Assembly: GCA_027009865.1 (NCBI GenBank)
Contig: JALVCR010000302.1
Coordinates: 1 to 6,676 of the forward strand
Reading direction: 5' to 3'
Length of the DNA stretch: 6,676 nucleotides
Origin: Campylobacterales bacterium
GTDB lineage: Bacteria; Campylobacterota; Campylobacteria; Campylobacterales; JAADDG01
The first letter of the stretch is position 1. Each line of letters opens with the position of its first letter. The notes under the pieces were generated by a model. That model was not told the origin of the DNA. It saw nothing but the letters and a program-made list of their open reading frames with translations, and did no database searches. Shown here piece after piece: positions 1-6,476 of the stretch. The position numbers and the translations under genes were made by a program.

Positions 1-1
1 C

Positions 2-991
2 TTTGGCTTTTTATATACCACTTTCCCAAGATTTTCGGGAACATCTCCGATAGAGAGCAAAAAGTATCTAACAGTATTTTTTATAAATCTGTTTGCTTCG
101 CTTAGTTTTATCGTTACTCTCTTTTTGCCTTTTGCCTTTTTCGCCGCCTCTATTTTTGTTCTAATAAGCTTTTTTATGACGCTTAAAATATTCTACTCTA
201 TTTTCAATGAATGCAAACTCCCCAAAAAAGATCAATACTGGCTGATAGTAGCATTAGGAATAGGAGCTATATCAAATATTCTCTTTTTCATTTACGCAAT
301 CCCATGCGGATGCGATAAAAGCATAATATATCAAACAGCGTTAAATTTTGCTATCTATATGTATTTAATATTTTTAGGTTTTGTGGTAGCTTTTAGAATG
401 GTTCCCTTCTTCTCTCATGTTATGAGCTGGAAGAAAAATGAGCTTTTGCATATTTTGATATTTGTGCTATTTCTAACTCACTCTTTTTTAAGCTCAACTT
501 TCCCAAAATTTCTATTCATACCCGATACTTTAGCAGCGATACTTTTAATAATAGAGCTTAAAAATATAAATCTCTCAAAATCAAAAGAGCCTCTTTTGTG
601 GATTTTACATTTGGCCATATACTGGCTTCCACTTGCTCTTTTGCTTGGAAGTTTAAGTGAATTTGCAAGGGAATGGTTTGGAATATATCTCTTCCAGCTT
701 CCAATACATCTGCTTGTTTTGGGATTTTTAACTACTGTTTTGATAGGTTTTGGAACAAGAGTTACAATAGGGCATTCAGGAAATATTCTAAAAGTGGATA
801 AAACAACTGTCTATATTTTCTATTTCACTCAAATAGTTTTATTGTTTAGAATTATTTTTTCAATAGCGGGCTATTTTGGCAAAATAACGCCCTTTTTTGA
901 TATAAGCGCAACTTTATGGCTGATTCTATTTTTATGGTGGGGAGGAAAGTATTTTAAAGTTTTGGCTTTCGGAGAGAGAATAAAAGTTTAA
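2..991 (+). CDS. nnrS: NnrS family heme-copper membrane protein, 5'-truncated by window edge
   Basis: The reading frame is open from base 2 to the TAA at 989-991 (329 visible residues). A TTG at 125 is only an internal codon, because in-frame coding sequence with family character (FGFLYTTFPRF) precedes it. About ten hydrophobic membrane segments are visible; NnrS proteins are usually near 400 residues with about 12 helices, so perhaps 50-70 N-terminal residues are missing. Family hallmarks seen are GFLYTTFPRF near the left edge, FRMVPFFS (about bases 391-414, the usual R-x-x-P-F/L-F motif) and the late-helix stretch PIHLLVLGFL followed by GFGTRVTIGHSG (about 745-780), with the conserved Arg and His. 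Characterised members bind heme and copper in the inner membrane, belong to NO/denitrification regulons and protect against nitrosative stress; the exact reaction is not settled. It is convergent with the neighbouring operon, and the two stop codons overlap. The family call is confident; a role beyond NO stress is inference. Confidence 0.85.
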   Translation, partial: FGFLYTTFPRFSGTSPIESKKYLTVFFINLFASLSFIVTLFLPFAFFAASIFVLISFFMTLKIFYSIFNECKLPKKDQYWLIVALGIGAISNILFFIYAIPCGCDKSIIYQTALNFAIYMYLIFLGFVVAFRMVPFFSHVMSWKKNELLHILIFVLFLTHSFLSSTFPKFLFIPDTLAAILLIIELKNINLSKSKEPLLWILHLAIYWLPLALLLGSLSEFAREWFGIYLFQLPIHLLVLGFLTTVLIGFGTRVTIGHSGNILKVDKTTVYIFYFTQIVLLFRIIFSIAGYFGKITPFFDISATLWLILFLWWGGKYFKVLAFGERIKV

Positions 992-3900
992 CTCTTCTCT
1001 CCAAATCCCCCTCCTCCCGGTGTTTTAATAATCAATAAATCCCCCTCTTTAGCTCTAAAAGAGGCTTTTGAAGTTAAATTATATGTTTTTCCTTCGCTAA
1101 TTAAAAGATTCTCCCCTCTCTTTCCATTTTTGCCTCCCTTTAAACCGTAAGGGGAAAATACTCTTCTCTCGCTTAAGATAGAGACTTCAAGAGGCTTTAA
1201 AAATCTCATCTCTCTAATCACTCCATCTCCCCCTCTCTTCTTCCCCTCTCCGCCGCTTTTTTTTCTAATCTCAAATCTCTCTATTTTTATAGGATATCTT
1301 CTTTCAATAATTTCGACATCTGTTATTTTGGTATTTGTCATATGGGTATGAACAGCGCTTGCTCCATTTCTAAAAGGAGTAGCTCCAGCTCCCCCGGCAA
1401 TAGTTTCATAATATCCAAAGCTCTCATCTCCAAATATTACATTATTCATGCACCCTTGACTTGCAGCGCAAATCTCAAAAGCTTTAAAAATAACATCCAC
1501 AATTCTTTGAGATGTGGTAACGTTTCCTCCTACAACGGCCAAATCTTTATGAGGATTTAAAATGCTTCCTTTAGGAGCTATTATCCTAACTCCCTCAAGA
1601 AGCCCCTCATTTAAAGGAACATCTTCGTTTAACATTACTCTAAGAGAATATAAAACAGCCGATTTTAAAACAGAAAATGGAGTGTTTTGATTTGACAAAA
1701 GCTCAAAAGAGGAGCTGCTAAAATCAAAAATTGCATCCCCCTCTTTTGATATCTTAGCTTCCAAAGATATCACAGCCCCGTTATCAAGAAAATCTTTCGC
1801 TTTAAACTCTCTTTTTTTCAATCCCTTAAAAAATTCCCTCATCTTTTTGGAGCTTATCTTTTTAATCTCTTCAAAAAACCACAGCAAATCATCTCTATTA
1901 AGCTCTAAAAGAGATTTTATACCCTCCATATTTGCGGCTATCTGAGCCTTTATATCGCTTATATTATCTTCTATGTTTCTGGCATTTGAGTTTAAAAAAA
2001 TCTCTCTTAAAAAGCTTTCTTTAAACTCTCCCTTTTCTACAACCTCAAAAGCTTCTATAATAGCTCCCTCTTCATAAAGATATTTGGAAAAAGGGGGCAT
2101 GCTTCCGGCGCTTTTGCCTCCTATATCGGCATGATGCCCCCTGCTTGCCACCCAAAAAATCACCTCGTCATTTTCTATATAAGGGGTTGCTACGGTAATA
2201 TCGGGAAGGTGGGATCCTCCTTCATAAGGAGCGTTGGTTATGTAAGTTGAATTTGAGATTTTTGGAAATTTTTTAATTATACTTTTTACAACACTGCTCA
2301 TAGACCCCAAATGCACCGGAATATGGGGAGCATTTGTAATCAAATCCCCGTTTTTATCGAAAATTGCGCAGGAAAAATCGGCTCTTTCCTTTATATTTGT
2401 CGAAATGGCGCTCTTTTTAAGAATATCTCCCATCTTTTTGGCAATAAAAAAGAGCCTGTTTGCATAAAGAGAAAGTTTTGCCTCTTTAATCTCCTCTATT
2501 GTTTTTATATCTTTTAACTCTATCTCTAAATCGCCATATTCGTTTACAAAAGCAAAGCTTCCCTCATCCAATAAAATAGTAGAGCTCTCTTGCAAAATCA
2601 AAGCCGGGCCTAAAATATTGGATTTTGCATAGAGCTTATCATACACTTTTGCTCTTTGAAAACGGGAATTTAGAAAAATTTCAACCTCTTTTAACGGTTT
2701 ACTTTCCCCTTTTTCTATTTTATCTCTTTTTACACTCTCTCCCTTTGTAATAAAAACTATTTTTATGCTCTCTATCACCAAAGGCTTTTTTAGATTAAAC
2801 CCAAATACTCTTTTATACTCTCTTTCAAAATCATTTTGAAAATCTGGAGTAAATTTTATGGAAAGAGCGGTATTTGTTCCTTTATATTTGACAAAAACAA
2901 CTCTCTCTATCTCATCAAACTCTACTCTCTTTTCATTGATAAAATCTTCAAACTCTTTTTTTAAATCCAAAACAGCGGCCTCTTTATCCAAAACTTTAAA
3001 AAACTCCTTTTTGATATCGGCGTTAGCTATCCCGACAGCTGATAAAATGCCGCTGTCTTTATGTATAAAAAGTTTTTTTATTCCAAGTTTTCTTGCCACC
3101 GCAACCGCATGCTGTCCCCCAGCTCCCCCAAAAGAGCATAAAATATGATTTTTAGGATCAAAACCCTTTTTTACCGTTATCTCTTTGATAGCGTTTGCCA
3201 TATTCTCATTTGCTACGTCTATAAAAGCTTCCGCCACCTCTTCTACACTTTTTCCAACCTTTTTTGAAATCTCCTCGAATCCTTTTCTTGAAGCCTCCAA
3301 ATTTAAAGCCTCTTTTCCGCTTCTTCCAAAAATTTTGGGAAAAGTTTCAATATCAAGTCTTCCGGTAACCAAATTTGCATCTGTTACGCTTAAAAAACCT
3401 CCCCTCCCATAACAAAGAGGACCGGGATCGCTTCCGCTGCTCTCAGGGCCAACTATAAACATCCCGTTTTTAAAAAAGAGCCTGCTTCCCCCGCCCGCAG
3501 CTACCGTATGAATATCCACGCTTGGATAACTGACATAAACTCCAGCTATTTTACGATCATATCTAAGCTCAATCTCTCCGTCATACCTGCTAACATCGGT
3601 GCTTGTGCCTCCCATATCAAAACCGATTAGAGGAGTTTTTTTGTAAATGCTTTTTAAAGCCACAACACCCCCGGCCGGCCCGCTTAAAAGGGAATTTGCC
3701 CCTCTAAACTCATCCCATCTGCAAAGCCCTCCGTCACTTTTTATAAAAAAGAGCTTATTTGTAAAATCTCCTTTGAAATTTTTGACTATTTTTTTAATAT
3801 AATCCTTTATAATAGGCGTTAAATAGGCATCAACCACTGTCGTATCAGCTCTCTCTACCGCTTTAATAAAAGGCATAACCTCAAAAGAGAGAGATATATT

Positions 3901-4437
3901 TTTATTTTTCTTTGCAAGATGCTCTTTAATCTTTTTTTCGTGCTCAAAAAAGGAGTAAGAGTGCAAGAGAGTAACGGCTATTGAGGAATTTTGGATATCT
4001 GGAATCTCTTTTAAACTCTCTTCAACCAAAAAAGAGCCCTCTTTTGGCAAAACTCTCTCTTTTACTTCAATTACTTCCTTATAGAGAGGTTTTGGCTTTT
4101 CTATATCCAAAGCAAAAAGATCTTCTCTATCTTGATATCTAATCTCTAAAAGATCTCTAAAGCCTTTCGTAACCAAAAACGTAACATCGGCTCCTTTTCT
4201 CTCCAAAAGGGCGTTTGTGGCAACGGTGGTTCCAAGCCTTATCCACTCTATCAAATTAAGATCTATATTTTTAAAATCTTTTTTGAAAATCTCCTTTAAA
4301 ACCTCTCTTATTCCCTCGCTGTTGGCATCTTCATAAAAAGGGCTTTGACTTAAAATCTTTTTTCTATATGTTTTGCCTTTATATAAAGCATAAATATCCG
4401 TAAAAGTCCCTCCCCTGTCTATCGCTATTTTAAGCAT
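988..4437 (-). CDS. oplAH: Fused hydantoinase A/B protein, ATP-dependent 5-oxoprolinase type
   Basis: This 1149-residue cytoplasmic enzyme of the hydantoinase/oxoprolinase family probably opens 5-oxo-L-proline to L-glutamate using ATP. The N-terminal HyuA half (about 1-650) has the ASKHA-fold phosphate loops: DRGGTFTD (7-14), GTTVATNALLERKG (69-82), GFDMGGTSTD (272-281) and SFGGAGGQHA (435-444). The HyuB half (about 655-1149) has RADFSCAIFD (685-694), APHIPVHLGSM (703-713), GGSHLPDITV (740-749), ASRGHHADIGG (764-774), GNVTTSQRIVDV (971-982), CMNNV (996-1000), GGAGATP (1015-1021), HTHMTNT (1030-1036) and a C-terminal KTPGGGGFGE. The SHLPD, GHHADIGG-x4-GSMPP and HxHMTNT blocks favour true 5-oxoprolinase over hydantoinase or acetone carboxylase. 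Fusion of both halves and the length match bacterial and eukaryotic oxoprolinases. It starts with ATG 3 bp after the stop of the upstream membrane-protein gene; a GGAG lies 6 nt before it, inside that gene's end. It is the last gene of the siroheme decarboxylase operon, an unusual setting. No catalytic gap or frameshift is seen. The substrate is inferred from motifs only. Confidence 0.88.
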   Translation of the reverse strand: MLKIAIDRGGTFTDIYALYKGKTYRKKILSQSPFYEDANSEGIREVLKEIFKKDFKNIDLNLIEWIRLGTTVATNALLERKGADVTFLVTKGFRDLLEIRYQDREDLFALDIEKPKPLYKEVIEVKERVLPKEGSFLVEESLKEIPDIQNSSIAVTLLHSYSFFEHEKKIKEHLAKKNKNISLSFEVMPFIKAVERADTTVVDAYLTPIIKDYIKKIVKNFKGDFTNKLFFIKSDGGLCRWDEFRGANSLLSGPAGGVVALKSIYKKTPLIGFDMGGTSTDVSRYDGEIELRYDRKIAGVYVSYPSVDIHTVAAGGGSRLFFKNGMFIVGPESSGSDPGPLCYGRGGFLSVTDANLVTGRLDIETFPKIFGRSGKEALNLEASRKGFEEISKKVGKSVEEVAEAFIDVANENMANAIKEITVKKGFDPKNHILCSFGGAGGQHAVAVARKLGIKKLFIHKDSGILSAVGIANADIKKEFFKVLDKEAAVLDLKKEFEDFINEKRVEFDEIERVVFVKYKGTNTALSIKFTPDFQNDFEREYKRVFGFNLKKPLVIESIKIVFITKGESVKRDKIEKGESKPLKEVEIFLNSRFQRAKVYDKLYAKSNILGPALILQESSTILLDEGSFAFVNEYGDLEIELKDIKTIEEIKEAKLSLYANRLFFIAKKMGDILKKSAISTNIKERADFSCAIFDKNGDLITNAPHIPVHLGSMSSVVKSIIKKFPKISNSTYITNAPYEGGSHLPDITVATPYIENDEVIFWVASRGHHADIGGKSAGSMPPFSKYLYEEGAIIEAFEVVEKGEFKESFLREIFLNSNARNIEDNISDIKAQIAANMEGIKSLLELNRDDLLWFFEEIKKISSKKMREFFKGLKKREFKAKDFLDNGAVISLEAKISKEGDAIFDFSSSSFELLSNQNTPFSVLKSAVLYSLRVMLNEDVPLNEGLLEGVRIIAPKGSILNPHKDLAVVGGNVTTSQRIVDVIFKAFEICAASQGCMNNVIFGDESFGYYETIAGGAGATPFRNGASAVHTHMTNTKITDVEIIERRYPIKIERFEIRKKSGGEGKKRGGDGVIREMRFLKPLEVSILSERRVFSPYGLKGGKNGKRGENLLISEGKTYNLTSKASFRAKEGDLLIIKTPGGGGFGEKS

Positions 4438-4440
4438 TAG

Positions 4441-4794
4441 CTACTCCACGATACACTGCCTTATATTATAGCCTCTTGGAACTTCGGGATTTACAAACTC
4501 ATCTCCTTGTAGGCTCCAAGCTCCCTTATGTATCAATATGCCGCCAAGTTTAGTGGTCTTATCAACGCAAAGGATATTTTTGCCCTCATAGAAAGCCTTT
4601 TTAACCTCTTTTATATGATTGATACGATACTTATAATGGGCAAACAGCCCCAAAGAGAGCAAAACAGCCGCTATAGGTATAGCCCATATGGCTTTTCTTG
4701 AAATAAACGGACGGGTTGCTATAAAAACAACCACTCCGAAAACAAACAGCGCTATAAATATGAAAACCGCTTCCTCCCTAAAAAAATCAGCCAT
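4441..4794 (-). CDS. Small two-helix membrane protein of unknown function in the siroheme decarboxylase operon
   Basis: I do not recognise a named family for this 117-residue protein. It has two hydrophobic segments, about residues 9-29 and 35-53, joined by a short basic turn (RPFISRK), then a soluble C-terminal domain of about 60 residues. By the positive-inside rule the turn is probably cytoplasmic, which would put the C-terminal domain in the periplasm; this is inference. The tail contains two cysteines (Cys76 and Cys114), His89 and a distinctive HKGAWSLQGDEF stretch. There is no CxxCH heme motif and no obvious enzyme signature. The ATG overlaps the end of the siroheme decarboxylase gene by 8 bp, with a GGGAGAG ribosome site 5-6 nt upstream inside that gene. 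The oxoprolinase gene follows 3 bp after its TAG. Overlap on both sides indicates translational coupling, so it is a real gene co-expressed with tetrapyrrole enzymes. A role in heme d1 handling or nitrite reduction is only suggested by position. Confidence 0.75.
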   Translation of the reverse strand: MADFFREEAVFIFIALFVFGVVVFIATRPFISRKAIWAIPIAAVLLSLGLFAHYKYRINHIKEVKKAFYEGKNILCVDKTTKLGGILIHKGAWSLQGDEFVNPEVPRGYNIRQCIVE

Positions 4795-5776
4795 TTTCTC
4801 TCTCCCATTTTTTAAATTCGTCGCTAAAATATTTAATTCTTTGTTTTTTAAACTCTCTTGTAGAGTAGAGATATTTATAATCTTTAGGCTCTATCTCCTT
4901 TTTTATACTCTCTACCACCTCTTCAACTTCCTCTTTGCTCTTTGCGTGTATCATCGAAAACAGGGGATACGGCCAGTTTGGATAAACCGGTCTTAAATAG
5001 CAGTGGCTAACCGCACTAAATTCGGCCACCCTCTTTCCTATCTCCTCCGCTTTGTTTTCATCCACACTCCAGACCACCATGGCATTTGCTTTAAAACCCG
5101 CTCTTCTATGATATAAAATAGAGGCAAATCTTCTCATAATCTTAGCTTCCTGCATTCTTTTTGCCTCTTTTTTCAAAGTTTCATAATCGATATCAAGCTT
5201 CTTTACAATTTCCAAAAAAGGCTCTTTAACCGGTTTTATATCCTCTTGCAAAAGTTTTATCATATCAAAATGCAAAGGCGAAAGCTTCATCTCAACTTTT
5301 CTTTTTTGAATTATCTTCTCCTTTTTTGCTCTGTCTCCCTTTACATCCAAAGTAACCGAAATTTTAAACATCTTTTTTGTCGGCAAAATTATAAAATCTT
5401 TTGCATTCGTTTTTTTTGCCATTATCTCTACTGTTTTCTTAAGCCCAAGCTTGCTCTCTGGCTCTACCGCTATTGTAAACCAGAGATTAAACTCATTATC
5501 TCTTTCATAATTGTGAGAAACTCCCGGATGAGTGTTTATAAACTTAGCCGCACTCTCAATATCATCAACCATAAAAGCTACCAAACTTGAATCGTATCCT
5601 AAAGATTTGGTATCAAAAATAGCGGATGTCTGACGGATTATTTTATCTTCTTTTAGTTTTTTATAAAGATTTAAAACCTCCTCTTCGCTTGAGTTTAGCT
5701 TTTTCGCAAGTTCTAAAAAAGGCCTCTCTTCTATTGGAAACTCTTTTTGTATCAGATTTAAAAAATCCTTCTCCAT
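4787..5776 (-). CDS. nirDL: Siroheme decarboxylase, fused NirD-NirL / AhbA-AhbB type
   Basis: This 329-residue protein consists of two tandem AsnC/Lrp-like modules. Each has a degenerate winged-helix part (about 1-60 and 165-225) and a RAM-like alpha/beta part (about 62-140 and 230-312), separated by a charged linker (about 145-165). Family signatures are VSHNYERDNEFNLWFT (86-101) in the first half, and RRFASILYHRRAGF (215-228), SHCYLRPVYPNWPYPLFSMIH (start 257) and YSTREFKKQR (304-313) in the second. The His/Arg/Tyr-rich motifs line the tetrapyrrole site in this family. The enzyme removes the C12 and C18 acetate carboxylates of siroheme, giving 12,18-didecarboxysiroheme for heme d1 or alternative heme synthesis. 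AhbA and AhbB are often separate subunits; fused NirDL forms are known. An in-frame extension to a TTG at 5845 was rejected: it runs upstream of the predicted transcript start and into the FNR palindrome, whereas ATG 5776 has a good AAGGGAT site. First gene of a three-gene operon. Heme d1 is preferred over the Ahb heme route because of the FNR site and NnrS. Confidence 0.88.
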   Translation of the reverse strand: MEKDFLNLIQKEFPIEERPFLELAKKLNSSEEEVLNLYKKLKEDKIIRQTSAIFDTKSLGYDSSLVAFMVDDIESAAKFINTHPGVSHNYERDNEFNLWFTIAVEPESKLGLKKTVEIMAKKTNAKDFIILPTKKMFKISVTLDVKGDRAKKEKIIQKRKVEMKLSPLHFDMIKLLQEDIKPVKEPFLEIVKKLDIDYETLKKEAKRMQEAKIMRRFASILYHRRAGFKANAMVVWSVDENKAEEIGKRVAEFSAVSHCYLRPVYPNWPYPLFSMIHAKSKEEVEEVVESIKKEIEPKDYKYLYSTREFKKQRIKYFSDEFKKWERENG

Positions 5777-5780
5777 ATTT

Positions 5781-5787
5781 ATCCCTT
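5781..5787 (-). promoter_or_regulatory. Ribosome binding site fixing the siroheme decarboxylase start
   Basis: The minus strand reads AAGGGATAAATATG, with AGGG 6 nt before the ATG at 5776. The alternative upstream starts are worse: the ATG at 5827 has AAGGA only 1-2 nt away, and the TTG at 5845 lies within the operator. The predicted 21-nt leader starts at 5797. Confidence 0.6.
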
Positions 5788-5796
5788 CAGTTAATC

Positions 5797-5809
5797 TATA
5801 AAAATTGTA
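5797..5809 (-). promoter_or_regulatory. Leftward promoter (-10 box and start) for the siroheme decarboxylase operon
   Basis: On the minus strand a TACAAT hexamer (5809-5804) matches the sigma70 -10 consensus at five of six positions and would start transcription at about 5797 (A). No separate -35 element is seen; instead the FNR-type palindrome is centred at -41.5, 22 bp upstream of the hexamer, which is the standard class II activator geometry. This predicts a promoter weak on its own and dependent on the regulator. The start site is inferred from spacing, not observed. Confidence 0.6.
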
Positions 5810-5831
5810 TTTTCTTTTAGCTTTCATTTCC

Positions 5832-5845
5832 TTGATAGCTATCAA
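5832..5845. promoter_or_regulatory. FNR/CRP-family operator, perfect 14-bp palindrome shared by divergent promoters
   Basis: TTGATAGCTATCAA is identical to its own reverse complement and matches the FNR consensus TTGAT-N4-ATCAA at all ten specified positions. It lies in the only real intergenic space, between divergent siroheme decarboxylase and precorrin-2 dehydrogenase genes. It is centred at 5838.5, which is -41.5 for both predicted start sites. The binder could be an oxygen-sensing FNR, an NO-sensing Dnr/NNR/NssR-type protein or another CRP-family member; the box alone cannot distinguish these. No regulator gene is in the window. Confidence 0.8.
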
Positions 5846-5864
5846 AAAGAGTTATAAAAAGTTA

Positions 5865-5880
5865 TGATATGATTATCTTG
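5865..5880 (+). promoter_or_regulatory. Rightward promoter (extended -10 and start) for the precorrin-2 dehydrogenase operon
   Basis: The + strand carries TATGAT at 5868-5873, preceded by TG one base upstream (TGaTATGAT), forming an extended -10 element. The predicted start is G at about 5880, leaving a leader of only 12-15 nt. The FNR-type palindrome ends 22 bp upstream and is centred at -41.5. An overlapping TATGAT at 5863-5868 is a second -10 candidate, but it would put the operator at -36.5, so the downstream copy is preferred. Confidence 0.6.
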
Positions 5881-5884
5881 GAAA

Positions 5885-5890
5885 AAGGAG
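5885..5890 (+). promoter_or_regulatory. Ribosome binding site of the precorrin-2 dehydrogenase gene
   Basis: AAGGAG is followed by a then ATGATG. The spacer is 1 nt to the first ATG (5892) and 4 nt to the second (5895). The second spacing is more workable, so the start at 5895 is preferred; the difference is one methionine. Confidence 0.55.
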
Positions 5891-5894
5891 AATG

Positions 5895-6476
5895 ATGAGC
5901 TTCTTTCCAGCTTTTTTAAATTTGGAAAACAAAAAAATACTTGTAGTTGGAGGCGGTAAAATAGCGGGAGATAAAATATCCCGTCTTTTAAATTTTACAA
6001 AAGATATCACGATAATCTCTCCAAAAATTGATACAAGAGTTAAAAATCTTATAGAAAACCACTCATTAACCTATAAAGAGAGAGAATATCAAAAGGGAGA
6101 TTTAAAAGATTTTTTTATTGTGGTTGCAGCGGTAGATGATATAAAAATCCAAGAAGCAATTTTCAAAGAGGCAAAAGAGCTTAAAGTATTGGTTAACAGC
6201 GTAGATTCAACAGATTTTTGCGATTTTATATTTCCTTCTTTCATAAAAAGAGGAGATTTGACTATAGCCTTCTCCACATCCGGTATCTCTCCATCTTTTT
6301 CAAAATATTTAAAAAAAGCATTTGAGAGTCTGATTCCGGAAAATATTGAAACCTTTTTAAAAAAACTAAAAAGTATTAGAGAAAATATGCCAAAAGGAAA
6401 AAAGAGAAGAACTGTTTTGGATAAAGAGGCAAAAGAGTATATAGAAAAATATTTCAAAAGGATAAAAGATGTTTAG
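5895..6476 (+). CDS. sirC: Precorrin-2 dehydrogenase / possible sirohydrochlorin ferrochelatase (CysG N-domain, Met8/SirC-like)
   Basis: This protein of about 193 residues oxidises precorrin-2 to sirohydrochlorin with NAD+, and in Met8- or CysG-type members also inserts Fe2+ to make siroheme. Visible features are an N-terminal FPAFLNLENKK lead-in, a Rossmann dinucleotide loop VVGGGKIAGDK (about 17-27), VAAVDD (about 77-82), the NSVD segment containing the conserved catalytic-type Asp (about residue 104, as in CysG), FIFPSFIKRGDL (about 111-122) and STSGISPSFSKYL (about 127-139), which matches the SSGGTSP block of CysG. A Lys/Arg-rich helical tail follows. There is no C-terminal uroporphyrinogen-III methyltransferase domain, so SUMT (NirE/CobA) must be encoded elsewhere. 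It is divergent from the siroheme decarboxylase gene, whose substrate lies downstream of its product, and shares its FNR-type operator. Its last 8 bp overlap the next gene. The family is clear; whether it also chelates iron cannot be told from sequence alone. Confidence 0.88.
   Translation: MSFFPAFLNLENKKILVVGGGKIAGDKISRLLNFTKDITIISPKIDTRVKNLIENHSLTYKEREYQKGDLKDFFIVVAAVDDIKIQEAIFKEAKELKVLVNSVDSTDFCDFIFPSFIKRGDLTIAFSTSGISPSFSKYLKKAFESLIPENIETFLKKLKSIRENMPKGKKRRTVLDKEAKEYIEKYFKRIKDV

Noticed and set aside
125..991. TTG at 125 as the start of the NnrS gene
   Set aside because: The frame is open and family-like back to base 2 (GFLYTTFPRF), so the gene begins outside the window.
971..1002. Rho-independent terminator between the convergent genes
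   Set aside because: The 7-bp stem has a loop of about 18 nt and is not followed by a T-tract on either strand, so it does not meet terminator criteria.
1342..3412. Several + strand open frames of 68-96 codons inside the oxoprolinase gene
   Set aside because: They are antisense shadows of a well-conserved coding sequence. Their compositions are Ser/Pro/Thr-rich artefacts of the AT-rich opposite strand, and they resemble no family.
4787..5776. Annotation as an Lrp/AsnC transcription regulator
   Set aside because: The fold is AsnC-like, but the duplicated modules and the motifs SHCYLRP, NWPYPLF and YSTREFKKQR are those of siroheme decarboxylases.
4688..5820. + strand open frames within the membrane protein and siroheme decarboxylase genes
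   Set aside because: These are opposite-strand shadows of supported genes, with Phe/Leu/Tyr-rich low-quality translations.
5777..5845. In-frame N-terminal extension of the siroheme decarboxylase to TTG 5845 or ATG 5827
   Set aside because: The TTG is part of the FNR palindrome and both starts lie upstream of the predicted transcript start at 5797. The extension is Lys-rich and not family-like, and the ATG at 5776 has a proper ribosome site.
6089..6457. Minus-strand open frame opposite the precorrin-2 dehydrogenase
   Set aside because: It is a shadow frame; the + strand product has complete family motifs.
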